Counted from the stretch's first letter, positions 33,289 through 42,792 are shown. The stretch is 64,000 nucleotides of DNA from G963663365 sp963663365 (GCA_963663365.2 CAXXIH010000004.1:620001-684000), one strand, 5' to 3'. Notes: a model not told the origin generated them from the sequence alone. Made by a program: numbers and translations.

Positions 33289-34341
33289 ATGAATGCTCGT
33301 CACTTTTCAATACGCCAAGGAAACGGCCTGCTAATGGCCGTTGGTTTCGCCGCATTGTTCTTGCTTTGGGTTGAACCGGTCACGGGGATGACCGTAAAGC
33401 TGCTCAGCGTTGAAAAGATCTGGGATCAGGGCGCTCACAATGCATTCACCGACCTGACTCGCCATGGAGACTACTTCTATTGCGTGTTCCGTGAGGCCGA
33501 AGGCCATGTATCCCCGGAGGCCAAAATCCGGATTATTCGCTCCAAATTTGGCAAGGAATGGGAGTCCGCCGGGCTTCTGGAGATGGAGGGCCAGGATTTA
33601 CGCGATCCGAAAATCACGGTCACTCCTGTCGGCAACCGGCTGATGGTGCTTGGCGGCGCCGCCAAACGCCAAGGTAAGGAGCACGCCACCGAACATCGCT
33701 CGTTTGCGGCCTTCTCGGATGATGGCACAAGCTGGGGGCCTTTAGAGTGGGTGGCCGATCAGGATCAATGGCTATGGCGCGTAACTTGGCATAAGGGCAT
33801 CGCTTATGGTGTGGCCTACAGCGCCGGGCTCGAGAACCGTAAGGACAGCAGTTATTGGACAACATTGTTATACAGCGAGGATGGCAAAAAATTTCGCACA
33901 CGATTGCCTACTTTGCGTAAAGAAGGCGGCCCCAATGAAGCCACCTTGCGTTTCGCACAGGACAGCGAAACCTGCTATTGCCTACAGCGCCGCGATGGCA
34001 AAGAGACCAACACCGCGCTCTTGGGTATCTGCGGCCACCCCTATACAAGTTGGACGTGGAATGATTTGGGACGTTATTTCGGCGGGCCGAATTTCATCCA
34101 GCTGCCCGATGGCCGGTGGCTCGCTGCCGGACGTTTGCATACCGATGATGGTTCCAAAACCGCGATTTGCGAGCTCGTAACCAACACGCCGGCACGTCTC
34201 GAACCTCTGCTTTACCTGCCCAGTGGCGGAGATACCAGCTACCCCGGACTTTTATGGTACAACGATGAGCTCTGGGTGAGTTACTATTCCAGCCATGAAG
34301 GCAAAACCAGCATCTACCTCGCAAGGCTTAAGGTGGAATAG
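33289..34341 (+). CDS. Secreted sialidase-like beta-propeller protein
   Basis: A 350-residue protein with a signal-type N-terminus (hydrophobic residues 11-30). The rest is built of repeated short strands with Asp/Gly turns, such as FSDDGTSWGPLEW and LYSEDGKKFRTR, resembling the Asp-box turns of six-bladed sialidase propellers. It could be an exo-glycosidase or a sugar-binding protein; I cannot place the sialidase catalytic Tyr/Glu with confidence. AGGTGGA is about 9 bases before ATG 33289, which shortens the frame by 18 residues. It precedes the GH2 gene on the same strand with the small minus-strand gene between them. Confidence 0.7.
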   Translation: MNARHFSIRQGNGLLMAVGFAALFLLWVEPVTGMTVKLLSVEKIWDQGAHNAFTDLTRHGDYFYCVFREAEGHVSPEAKIRIIRSKFGKEWESAGLLEMEGQDLRDPKITVTPVGNRLMVLGGAAKRQGKEHATEHRSFAAFSDDGTSWGPLEWVADQDQWLWRVTWHKGIAYGVAYSAGLENRKDSSYWTTLLYSEDGKKFRTRLPTLRKEGGPNEATLRFAQDSETCYCLQRRDGKETNTALLGICGHPYTSWTWNDLGRYFGGPNFIQLPDGRWLAAGRLHTDDGSKTAICELVTNTPARLEPLLYLPSGGDTSYPGLLWYNDELWVSYYSSHEGKTSIYLARLKVE

Positions 34342-34425
34342 AAAATCGGCAAAATAAATCTCAATTAAAATATTCTCTTTGGGAATAAATTTAGACGCAG
34401 CTAAAAATTCGGGATTTGACAAGGT

Positions 34426-34662
34426 CTATTTCTGGGAACGATTCAAAAAGTGGGATAAATTAATATTCCCTGCCCAAGTCTGAGGATCACGTATGTCCAC
34501 CAACGTCCGGGCATCCATGATCTCACCGCCAACATAAATATAAACCGGTGTGTTGTTCTTGATCCCCAATGCCAACGCCCTCATAAACGCACGGCGGAGC
34601 GCAGGCTCAACATTTTGCATATCGGGATCGTCGAGGGTGACTTTGTTTTCAGGCTCACTCAT
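34426..34662 (-). CDS. Small conserved-looking protein of unknown function
   Basis: A 78-residue soluble protein, starting MSEPENKVTLDDPDMQNVE, with a helical middle (ALRRAFMRALALGIKNN) and a beta segment VYIYVGGEIMDAR that looks folded. GGCGGGATGAACC precedes ATG 34662. It is alone on the minus strand between two plus-strand carbohydrate genes. I do not recognise a family, and no antitoxin or partner gene is beside it. It is kept because the composition looks coding. Confidence 0.5.
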   Translation of the reverse strand: MSEPENKVTLDDPDMQNVEPALRRAFMRALALGIKNNTPVYIYVGGEIMDARTLVDIRDPQTWAGNINLSHFLNRSQK

Positions 34663-34843
34663 GTTGGTTCATCCCGCCGCACCGGCCTCTAAATCACACC
34701 CTCTTCCATCTTAGCGAATACGGCTCTGAAATCTGAGCCGTCCGGTCCGCTTGCCGGTTTTTGTGCGGCTTTAACTTTCACGGCATCCGGTTACAGTCTG
34801 GAACCGAAACAAAACCCATCAAACATTGTCTTGGAGATTGATT

Positions 34844-37800
34844 GTGTTGCGCAAACGCTTGGACTTAAACGGAACATGGCAGTTCATTTTGGATAACGAG
34901 GATATCGGCTGGAAGGAACGTTGGTTTATCAAGCCTCCTGAGGGTGGGAAGATTCACGATGTACCCGTCCCTGGCGTATGGCAGGAGGTTTTGCCTAAAA
35001 CCCATGGTGTCGGCTGGTATTTCAAAACCTTTTTGGTCCCGGAAGATTTCGATGAAGGCCGCTATGAATTCGTGTTCGAGGCCGCTGATTACTATGTCCA
35101 AGTCTGGCTCAATGGCGAAGGATTAGGCGCGCATGAGGGTGGCTATACGCCTTTTCGCCTGGAGGCCGGCAAATGGCTGGTGCGCGGCGACTATAACCTG
35201 CTCACATTGCGGGTGATCGATCCGCATGTGGATAAAGATCCCATTCCCGGTTATGAGCCCGAATGTCTGCCCACCGCCAAAGAGGGCGGCTACGAGCCCT
35301 TCGGCGGCATCTGGGGGCATGTTTGGCTTGAAAAGACCGGCGATCCACGCGTGCACGATGTCTTTGTCATTCCCAATTTAGAATCAGGCGAAATCGAGGC
35401 CGTCACTCAGCTGCGCCACAACCGTCAGGAAACCGTCCCGGTCACCGTAATTCATGAGGTTTTCGATTGGCATCCCGATAGCCTCGGCAAACCGCTGATC
35501 ACCCAAGCCGCCGAATGTACCATCGAGGCTAAGGGCGGCGCGAAACGTGAACTGCGCTCCAAAATCGCCATCCCCGATCCCAAATCCTGGTCACCGGCCG
35601 ACCCGCATTTGTATGTGTTGCGTACCCATCTTTTGGAAAACAACACCGAAATTGACTGTGTCGAGAATCGTTTCGGTTTGCGCGATTTCTCATTCGATGG
35701 ATTGCATTTCCGGTTGAACGGCGAGCCGATCATCTTGAAAGCCACGCTCCAGCAACCCGATTATCCCATCAAATTGGCGCGGCCTCTCGATAAGGAGATG
35801 GCCCGGCGAGAAATCCGGAACGCCTTGGATGCCGGTTTCAATATGATGCGTCTGCATATCAAGACCGCTCCGGAAATCACCATCCGCTTGGCCGATGAGA
35901 TGGGCATGTTGCTTTATGCCGAACCGCCGATCGGCTGGATTAAAAAGTCGGATGAAATGCTCAAACGCTGTATGCATGAAGTCCAAGACTTGGTAATACG
36001 TGACCGCAACAGCCCGGCGGTGGTTTTATGGGGCATGTTGAATGAGACGGGTAACCATGAATATGTCATGCACGGCGGTGCGCAGGATATCCGTAAGGAA
36101 CTTGCGCTCGAGGCACGGCGTCTCGATCCCACCCGGCCCATAATCGATGATTCCGGCGGCGTGAATTGCCACAAAGAACGCACATGCGTCCTTTTGCCCT
36201 ACACAACCGAATGGCGGGAAATCGAAGATCTGCATATCTACCAACGCGGCCCCGCCGACCGCACCATCCTCGACAACTATCGCGTGGCGGGAACGCCTGA
36301 ACTGGCGCTGTTTTTATCCGAATTCGGATTCGGCGGAATGGAAGATCTGCCCGATGTCATCGCCGAATATGAAAAGCACGGCGATACGCCATGGCAGGAT
36401 AAAGAAAAGGTGCGTTCGATTCTTGAAGCCATTCGCCCCGGATTTGAGGAACGAAATCTTAAAGAACTCTTTGGGGATATTTCCGGCCTCAGCCGTATCG
36501 CCCAAGAGCTGCAAGCCGAAACCGTAAAACGGCATGTCGAGGCCATACGTTCCAATCCCTACCTCTGCGGCTACTGTTACACGCAACTCAGTGATGCGGA
36601 TCATGAATTCGCGGCGGGAATCATGGATCGCTGGCGGCGTCCCAAACCTGTCTTGCATAGCATTGCCGAGGCTCAACGTTCCACAATCGTCGTTTTGGAT
36701 ATCGGCGCAGGGGCCTTTGAGACAGGCGACAACATCCCGCTAACCGTACGTCTGATTCACGAAGGAATCGCCCCCGCATCGGAGCTCTTAATCCAAGTCG
36801 AACTGTTTGACAGCAATGATGAGCGTACCGCGATGCTCTCATGGCATGGCCGGGCACGCGGACCGATCACAACCTGGCCGGAAATTCAACTGCCCGCTCC
36901 ACAAAAAACTGGAACCGCAAAAATCCGGGTCATAATCAGCGGCGCCGGTTTTGGTCCGGTACAAACCGAACGGGATATCCTCGTACTCTGCCCTGTAGCG
37001 GATGAGAATCTTCAAGCCCGCTATCTGGCAGGCTCTGCTCTCCCCCTCGATGATCTTCCCTGCGGCGATGACGATACACCTTGGGTAATTCCGCCGTTAG
37101 CCGATACCGGCATGGCCTATCCATTGGATCAAATTTCACAAATCCTGATGGATGTTTACCGGGGCGATGTGGTTGTTATCGCACAGCCGCCGCAAGATTT
37201 ATCGCCTTTGCTAATCGAATTGGCCGAAGCTGTTTGCGAATCGAAAGAAAAAGCGGAACAGGCTTTTAAATACGAAAGCAAAGATGGAGTCGGCGCATTC
37301 TTAGGCGTCTATCATTACATCCGTGAGCATCGCCTATTCGCCGGGCTGCCCAAATCCGGGATTATGCGTGAGCCTTACAAGAATGTGGTTCCCGCCGAGA
37401 CTTTCGTGGACCATTCGGACGAAGATCCCACCGGCGCGCTTGACACCAAACCCATCGCGATTGCGGCGCAGCAATACATGATGTCCGGCAGTCCAACCTG
37501 GTGGGGATGCGACTGCCTCGTACGCCGTTTCGGTAAGGGGCACATCGTTCTCACTCATCTGCGCCTCTTTGATCATCTTGCGACTGATGCTCTCCCACGC
37601 CACTTGTTGGCGAATCTCTTGGCCTGGGTTGGTGAAAAACGCGTAGAAAAACTAGAACCGCATTCGAGTGAAATCGAAAAGCGCGTATCCCAAGCGCTCG
37701 CTTCGCTACAAGAACGTATACAAAAAGAAATTACACCCTGGTGGTTTATCGGCCCCTTCCGCAACGACCGTGACACCGGTCTGGATATGGTTTATCCACC

Positions 37801-38209
37801 GGAGCGCTGTTTCGACCTAACGGCAAGTTATCACGGCGGATTAGGTCCGGTACATTGGAAACAGATCCATGCCAGAGCGGCCCAGGACAATATCATCGAT
37901 TTGCAGGAAGCCAGCACACCGCCGTATTGCTACTATCCGCGTTTCGATTCATGGGTTGGCTATTTACGGCGCACATTTATCATCGAAACGACCGGCAAAC
38001 ACCGTCTTGAAATCGCGCATCAGGATGGCGCTAAAATCTGGCTGGATGACAACCTCATTTATGAGGACCGCCGCCGGAGCGAGAACGAAACCATCCACAA
38101 ACACCAAATGGATATCGAACTCTCCGCTGGGGAACATCACGTTTTAATGAAAATCGACAAAGTTCCGGGACAGTGGCGTGCCGCGTTTCGTGTCATTACG
38201 CTTAAATAA
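34844..38209 (+). CDS. GH2-family glycosidase with PA14-like C-terminal domain
   Basis: A 1121-residue protein. The first 200 residues form the jelly-roll sugar-binding domain of GH2 (LDLNGTWQF near the start, WYFKTF, YVQVWLNGEGLGAHEGGYTPF), followed by an immunoglobulin-like domain and the TIM barrel. Glu 401 in GMLNETGNHE is the likely acid/base and Glu 493 in LSEFGFGG the nucleophile. Residues 965-1121 hold a PA14-like domain (HQDGAKIWLDDNLIYED), a carbohydrate-binding fold. There is no obvious signal peptide. Candidates are beta-galactosidase, beta-glucuronidase or beta-mannosidase activity. The start is GTG 34844 with GGAG about 8 bases upstream. It probably forms an operon with the propeller 24 bases downstream. 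Confidence 0.86.
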   Translation: MLRKRLDLNGTWQFILDNEDIGWKERWFIKPPEGGKIHDVPVPGVWQEVLPKTHGVGWYFKTFLVPEDFDEGRYEFVFEAADYYVQVWLNGEGLGAHEGGYTPFRLEAGKWLVRGDYNLLTLRVIDPHVDKDPIPGYEPECLPTAKEGGYEPFGGIWGHVWLEKTGDPRVHDVFVIPNLESGEIEAVTQLRHNRQETVPVTVIHEVFDWHPDSLGKPLITQAAECTIEAKGGAKRELRSKIAIPDPKSWSPADPHLYVLRTHLLENNTEIDCVENRFGLRDFSFDGLHFRLNGEPIILKATLQQPDYPIKLARPLDKEMARREIRNALDAGFNMMRLHIKTAPEITIRLADEMGMLLYAEPPIGWIKKSDEMLKRCMHEVQDLVIRDRNSPAVVLWGMLNETGNHEYVMHGGAQDIRKELALEARRLDPTRPIIDDSGGVNCHKERTCVLLPYTTEWREIEDLHIYQRGPADRTILDNYRVAGTPELALFLSEFGFGGMEDLPDVIAEYEKHGDTPWQDKEKVRSILEAIRPGFEERNLKELFGDISGLSRIAQELQAETVKRHVEAIRSNPYLCGYCYTQLSDADHEFAAGIMDRWRRPKPVLHSIAEAQRSTIVVLDIGAGAFETGDNIPLTVRLIHEGIAPASELLIQVELFDSNDERTAMLSWHGRARGPITTWPEIQLPAPQKTGTAKIRVIISGAGFGPVQTERDILVLCPVADENLQARYLAGSALPLDDLPCGDDDTPWVIPPLADTGMAYPLDQISQILMDVYRGDVVVIAQPPQDLSPLLIELAEAVCESKEKAEQAFKYESKDGVGAFLGVYHYIREHRLFAGLPKSGIMREPYKNVVPAETFVDHSDEDPTGALDTKPIAIAAQQYMMSGSPTWWGCDCLVRRFGKGHIVLTHLRLFDHLATDALPRHLLANLLAWVGEKRVEKLEPHSSEIEKRVSQALASLQERIQKEITPWWFIGPFRNDRDTGLDMVYPPERCFDLTASYHGGLGPVHWKQIHARAAQDNIIDLQEASTPPYCYYPRFDSWVGYLRRTFIIETTGKHRLEIAHQDGAKIWLDDNLIYEDRRRSENETIHKHQMDIELSAGEHHVLMKIDKVPGQWRAAFRVITLK

Positions 38210-38233
38210 CACAATCAAGCAGAGGAAGTGACA

Positions 38234-39301
38234 ATGAGTTTCCAAGCCCACAATAAATATCGTTCGATTCCGATGTTCATGTTGACATTGTTGGCTCTGA
38301 CCTGCACGGTGAATGCCCAAGAATCCAAATGGGATGGCCCGGTGGCTGAGGTACTCGATATGTTTGGAAATATCCCTGAAAAGTTTCATGACTACGATGT
38401 GATTTTGGAGCCCGATAAAAACGAGCCCGAATGGTGGGCGGGCGCGCCGTCGGTTGTCCGTGATGATGACGGCATCTTTTGGCTTGCATGCCGAATGCGT
38501 ACCGCCGATTCGCCACGCGGACTGCGTGGTTATGAAATTCGCATTTCACGTAGCGAGGATGGAATCCATTTCAAAAAAGTCCATAGCATCAAACGTGAAG
38601 ATGTACCGATTCCGGGATTCGAACGCCCGGCTTTGTTAATCGATCCGCAAACCGGCAAATTCAAACTCTACGGTTGTGGCCCGTGGCCGGGCAACGATAA
38701 CGCCTGGACCATTATCAAATTCGACGATGTCAATTCACCCACCGAGTTTGTTCCTTCCACAGCCAAGCCGGTTATCAGCCCAATCCCCAAACAATACGAA
38801 CGCGACATCATCGTCAAGGAATACAAAGATCCATTTATCTTTTACACCGAGGGCGCGTATCACTGTTATGTCATTGGCGTTATCCGCCGCACCGAACGTG
38901 TTTTCCATTTTTCCAGCAAGGACGGTGAAACCTGGTCACCCGTAGGCAATCCCTATGATCCCATTTTGAATCTTGAAGGCTGGCATAATTTCTATGTACG
39001 CCCGGCCTGTGTATTGCCGATAGGTGTTGGCTATCTGTTTGTTTATGAAGGCTCAAATGTGAAATGGTACGATCCGGTCTATAACATAAGCACCGGATTG
39101 GGATTCACCTTCGATCTGCACAATATCATCGACCTGACACCCGATTCGCCGCTGATCGTCAGCACCACACCCAGCGAAAAATTCCGCACGTTACGCTATT
39201 CCCATTGGCTGATGGTGGATGATGAGATTTGGATCTATGCCGAGGCCGCGCGGCCCAATGAATCCAACGAAATCCGCCTCTTCCGCATTAGAAAGGATTG
39301 A
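38234..39301 (+). CDS. Secreted GH43/GH130-like five-bladed beta-propeller protein
   Basis: A 355-residue protein with a signal peptide (hydrophobic residues 14-28, then AQES). The body has propeller-like strands: WWAGAPSVVRDDDGIFWLACRMR near residues 65-90, IRISRSEDGIHFKKV, KEYKDPFIFYTEGAYHCYV near 195-215 and WHNFYVRPACVLP. The acidic residues resemble those of GH43/GH32/GH130-type furanosidases and phosphorylases, but I cannot fix the family. It is 24 bases after the GH2 gene, and GAGGAAGTG precedes ATG 38234, so the two are probably cotranscribed and act on the same glycan. Confidence 0.76.
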   Translation: MSFQAHNKYRSIPMFMLTLLALTCTVNAQESKWDGPVAEVLDMFGNIPEKFHDYDVILEPDKNEPEWWAGAPSVVRDDDGIFWLACRMRTADSPRGLRGYEIRISRSEDGIHFKKVHSIKREDVPIPGFERPALLIDPQTGKFKLYGCGPWPGNDNAWTIIKFDDVNSPTEFVPSTAKPVISPIPKQYERDIIVKEYKDPFIFYTEGAYHCYVIGVIRRTERVFHFSSKDGETWSPVGNPYDPILNLEGWHNFYVRPACVLPIGVGYLFVYEGSNVKWYDPVYNISTGLGFTFDLHNIIDLTPDSPLIVSTTPSEKFRTLRYSHWLMVDDEIWIYAEAARPNESNEIRLFRIRKD

Positions 39302-39311
39302 GAACAACAAA

Positions 39312-39336
39312 CCAGAACTGATTTCAAAACACCGTC
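39312..39336 (+). repeat. Second copy of the 29.9 kb interspersed repeat
   Basis: This 25-base stretch matches 29858-29882 with two substitutions. It begins eleven bases after the stop of the propeller gene. No inverted partner was found nearby, so this copy may be partial. Confidence 0.6.
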
Positions 39337-39635
39337 CAATAAAAAGTCGGGAGGAGTGACTGTTTTTCGAATAAAGAGCAACGCCTTTGCGAGCCGAATT
39401 ATAAGATAATTATGTATCTCTCCCGGGTGGCGCAGATAAATCTTTTATCTGCGCGCCATAGGCGCAAGAGGCGGCATAAAGCTTTGCTAATCATAAAAAC
39501 TCCCCCCGCCATCCACCTTACTTTACAAAGGTTTCGTGCCCTTCGTACGTCTTTCGCGCCTTCGTGATTCATCTTGAAAAGGCTATGGCAACCCAAAAAT
39601 AATCCCCGCTATCCACCAATTCCTTCAATGGTACA

Positions 39636-39870
39636 CACCAAGCACCGAAGGTGCCGGGAGGGCGAGGTTCCCACCGAGCCGCTGTTTGCCATACGTACAT
39701 CTGTATCTCTCCATCCACCCAACTCCTTTTACCATCCACACCAAGCACCGAAAGTGCCGGGAGGGCGAGGTTCCCACCGAGCCGCTGTTTGCCATACGCA
39801 CAACTGTACCTCTCCATTCGCCAACTTCCTCAAATATCTACACCAAGCACCGTAGGTGCGGCAAGGTAAT
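39636..39870 (+). repeat. Direct repeats with a period of about 102 bases
   Basis: Three copies begin with CACCAAGCACCG at 39636, 39739 and 39841. Copies one and two agree over most of about 100 bases, including GGGAGGGCGAGGTTCCCACC and GCTGTTTGCCATACG; the third copy is cut after about 30 bases. In one frame the core reads REGEVPTEP. I recall similar reading frames (REGEAP-type) in intergenic repeats of planctomycetes, but could not check this here. Confidence 0.65.
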
Positions 39871-39872
39871 AG

Positions 39873-40069
39873 CCTGGGGCGAGCGAAGCGGAGCCCCAGG
39901 TAGAATTTAGAAAATCTTAAGCCCTGTAAGGGCGGAAGAGAGCCTTGTTTTCTCGGCCGAAGGTCGCTCAATTTCCATTTCTTGCGCCCTTACAGGGCTG
40001 ATGGTTTTGGGAATCTAACCCAGCCTGGCACCCTTCGCCCGCCGTTGGCGGTCTCGGGCTTAGGCTGGG
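39873..40069. repeat. Cluster of inverted repeats
   Basis: Three perfect stem pairs follow one another: CCTGGGGC 39873-39880 with GCCCCAGG 39893-39900; AGCCCTGTAAGGGCG 39920-39934 with CGCCCTTACAGGGCT 39985-39999; CCCAGCCT 40019-40026 with AGGCTGGG 40062-40069. The first pair shares its core with the hairpin at 53498-53525. They could be a composite palindromic repeat element; no coding frame is associated. Confidence 0.65.
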
Positions 40070-40297
40070 CTATTGCCTTTCGCCCCTCTGGGGCTTTTAA
40101 GTCGATACATATGTAACCATCTACTAATATCAATTTGCCCCGCAGGGTGCCGGCCAATTATATCTTTTTAAAACATTTCGAAATCATAAGCCGGGCTCAA
40201 TCTTTTGATGAGCCTCTGTTTAGCACCTTCAATATTAGCTAAGCAAAGTCTTGGTTGTCCAGAAAGGGATTTTAAAACCACTTCTAACACACTCATC

Positions 40298-41506
40298 TCA
40301 CGGCAAATTCCACCATCGAACATTGCCATAAAGATCGATGGTGACCAATCCTTGATTATCAGGCAAAAAGGCCGGGAAAGTCACAGCTTGATTCAATCCA
40401 TACACATGAATTGGCTCCCATGTGCTGCAATCCCAAAGGACTGTCGGTGAAATTATATCTATCGCCGCTCCGCTTGGCGACAACAACTCCCGGAGTTTGT
40501 AAATCAATTTACCTATAAAACCCGTAGGAGTTTGCTGCTTACGATTCGAGTAGCTGACCGCAAGGCGCGTACCATCCTGTGAATAAGTTATAGATCGTAT
40601 ACGACGGTCCTCTCCCGGATATGGATCCAAAGTCTTTATCAATCCGCCGGTGTCAGTGTTCCAAATCCGCACAATCGGCGTCATCCCGCCCGTGGCGACA
40701 AACGCACTATCAGGACTAAATGCAAAACGGATCGCGCCCTCTTTGTGTCCGGGGAGTTCATGCAACATCTTGCCGGTCTGAACATCATAAAGCCGCGCTT
40801 TGTCGTCGTTACGATTCTGGGGCTGCGCACCGCCGCCCATGCCAAATCCACCCGCTCCCATTCCATACATAGCAACACCGCCCGCAATAGGTTTTGTAAT
40901 AATCCCTCCGGTAACAATCCGGCGTCCATCGGCGGATATCGCCATTTCCAAACCTCGGCTGGGAAATGAGGATATCTCTTTTTCTTCTTTCCAATTCCAA
41001 ACCTTGGCACTGACATTTGGGGAAAAACCTTCAAGGATCAGTAGCGTCTTTCCATCCGGCAAAAATTCAATATCCCAGGCTCCGGAATCTAAGGCCAATG
41101 GCAATTGGCAGATTCTCTTTCCCGTCGCCGTCTCGTGAATAAGCAACTGTGGCCCCATTTTCCCTCCGTCGCCATTCATCGCGAAATACTGGTCGTCCGG
41201 GGAAAGCGCCATTTGAAATCCAAGAAGCTGCGGGCTGATCTTACATAGCTGTTTTTCTTTCTCTAAATCCCAAACAATAACGAATTTCCCGGGCTGCGTT
41301 CCGCTAACCGCCTGCACCATCGTTAGAAGCAGCGTGCAGTCATTGGAAAAGAATGCTCGATTGATAAAACCCTCCGAGGCCGCATCTTGAGCCTTAAAAC
41401 TCCGCCGGGGATGGGTGTCGTAATCGGGACTGCTCTTCGTAGCGAAATAATAAGACATAGCCAGCACAACGGTGGCGGCCAATAACCCAAGAACAGTTTT
41501 TTTCAT
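40298..41506 (-). CDS. Membrane-anchored WD40-repeat protein (copy 2)
   Basis: A 402-residue protein with an N-terminal membrane anchor or signal (residues 4-20) and a beta-propeller made of WD40-like repeats, for example IRFAFSPDSAFVATGGMTP with VRIWN near the middle, and LAVSYSN, FLPDNQGLVTIDLYGNVRWWNLP at the end. A Gly/Met-rich insertion (AMYGMGAGGFGMGGG) lies near residues 215-230. GGGGGTG precedes ATG 41506. It is a close tandem paralogue of the gene at 41537, 30 bases away. WD40 proteins of this sort are scaffolds; I cannot name a partner. Confidence 0.8.
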   Translation of the reverse strand: MKKTVLGLLAATVVLAMSYYFATKSSPDYDTHPRRSFKAQDAASEGFINRAFFSNDCTLLLTMVQAVSGTQPGKFVIVWDLEKEKQLCKISPQLLGFQMALSPDDQYFAMNGDGGKMGPQLLIHETATGKRICQLPLALDSGAWDIEFLPDGKTLLILEGFSPNVSAKVWNWKEEKEISSFPSRGLEMAISADGRRIVTGGIITKPIAGGVAMYGMGAGGFGMGGGAQPQNRNDDKARLYDVQTGKMLHELPGHKEGAIRFAFSPDSAFVATGGMTPIVRIWNTDTGGLIKTLDPYPGEDRRIRSITYSQDGTRLAVSYSNRKQQTPTGFIGKLIYKLRELLSPSGAAIDIISPTVLWDCSTWEPIHVYGLNQAVTFPAFLPDNQGLVTIDLYGNVRWWNLP

Positions 41507-41536
41507 CGCACCCCCTTTTCGTTGCACGCACTCATC

Positions 41537-42745
41537 TCACGGCAAATTCCACCACCGGACATCACCATAAAGATCGATGGTGACCAATCCCCGATCATCA
41601 GGCAAAAAGGCCGAATATGTGGATGCTTGGTTCAATCCATAAACATGAATGGGTTGCCATGTGCTGCAATCCCAGAGTACAGTCGGCGAAATTAGAGCGG
41701 TCGCCGCTCCGCCTTGCGACAACAACCCCCGGAGTCTGTAAATCAATTTGCCGATAAAACCCGTAGGAACATTCGGCTGAGCGTGCGCGTAGCTGACCGC
41801 CAAGCGCGCGCCGTCGTGTGAATAAGTTATAGCCCGTATTGCCCGGTCCTCTTCCGCAAACATGTCTACAGTCTTCACCAACCCGCCGGTCTCGCTATTC
41901 CAAATCCGCACAATCGGTGTACCTCCACCTGTGGCCACAAACGCGCCATCAGGACTGAATGCGAACTGCGTCGCGCCCTGTTGGTGGCCGGGAAGTTCAT
42001 GCAACAACTTGCCGGTTTGAACATCATAAATCCGCGCTTTGTCATCGTTACGATTCTGTGGCAGCGCGCCGCCGCCCATACCGCCCATACCAAATCCCAT
42101 CGCTCCCATTCCATATCCGCCGCCGCCAGCGATTGGTTTTGAAATTGCCCCTCCGCTGACAATACGCCGGCCATCGGCCGATACCGCCATTTCAAGACCA
42201 CGGCATGGGAATGAGATGATCTCTTTTTCTTCTTTCCAATTCCAAACCTTCGCTGTGACTTTGGGAAAGCCATCAAGGACCAAAAGCGTCTCCCCATCCG
42301 GCAAAAAGGCGATCTCCCAAACTCCTGAATTCGCATCCAGCGGCAATTGCCCAACCTTTTTCCCTGTGGAAGTATCGTGAATCGTCAGTTCAGATCCCGT
42401 TGTCGTTGCACTATTTAGTGCAAAATGTTGAGCATCAGGGGAAAGCGCCAATTGAAATCCAAGAAGCTGCGGGCTGATTTTACAAATCTGCTTTTCTTTC
42501 TCTAAATCCCAAACAAATACAAATTTTCCGGTTTGCGTTCCGCCAACGGCCTGAACCATCGTCAGAAGCAGCATGCAGTCATTGGAAAAAGTGGATCGAT
42601 TGATAAAACCTTCCGTGGCCGTATCTTGAGCCTTAAAAGTACGTTGGGGATGATTATCGTAATTCGGTCCACTCGTGGCAACAAAGTAATAAAACCCGGC
42701 CAAGATCAAGACAACAACCAAAAGTCCATAGACTGCTTTTTTCAT
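41537..42745 (-). CDS. Membrane-anchored WD40-repeat protein (copy 1)
   Basis: A 402-residue protein, the upstream and closely similar copy of 40298-41506: same N-terminal hydrophobic segment (residues 4-22), same WNWKEEKEI, FAFSPDGAFVATGGGTP and C-terminal FLPDDRGLVTIDLYGDVRWWNLP. The Gly/Met-rich insert is a little longer here (YGMGAMGFGMGGMGGG). The stop codon region of both genes is almost identical at DNA level, which indicates a recent tandem duplication. GGAGG lies 5 bases before the second of two adjacent ATGs (42745), which I used. Confidence 0.8.
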   Translation of the reverse strand: MKKAVYGLLVVVLILAGFYYFVATSGPNYDNHPQRTFKAQDTATEGFINRSTFSNDCMLLLTMVQAVGGTQTGKFVFVWDLEKEKQICKISPQLLGFQLALSPDAQHFALNSATTTGSELTIHDTSTGKKVGQLPLDANSGVWEIAFLPDGETLLVLDGFPKVTAKVWNWKEEKEIISFPCRGLEMAVSADGRRIVSGGAISKPIAGGGGYGMGAMGFGMGGMGGGALPQNRNDDKARIYDVQTGKLLHELPGHQQGATQFAFSPDGAFVATGGGTPIVRIWNSETGGLVKTVDMFAEEDRAIRAITYSHDGARLAVSYAHAQPNVPTGFIGKLIYRLRGLLSQGGAATALISPTVLWDCSTWQPIHVYGLNQASTYSAFLPDDRGLVTIDLYGDVRWWNLP

Positions 42746-42792
42746 CATTCCCTCCTTTAGGCTGCAATCATCCTGCAGATAACATTGTTTTT

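Larger units (their letters stand above)
39302..40297. other. Gene-free, repeat-rich intergenic region of about 1 kb
   Basis: No gene was found here. The region has the second copy of the 29.9 kb repeat (39312-39336), three partial copies of a roughly 102-base direct repeat (39636-39870), and a run of inverted repeats from 39873 to 40069. Short frames through these repeats exist on both strands but are products of repetition rather than genes. Confidence 0.6.

Noticed and set aside
39569..39971. Overlapping frames of 70-95 codons on both strands
   Set aside because: They read through the 102-base direct repeats and repeat the same peptide; no start signals or domains.
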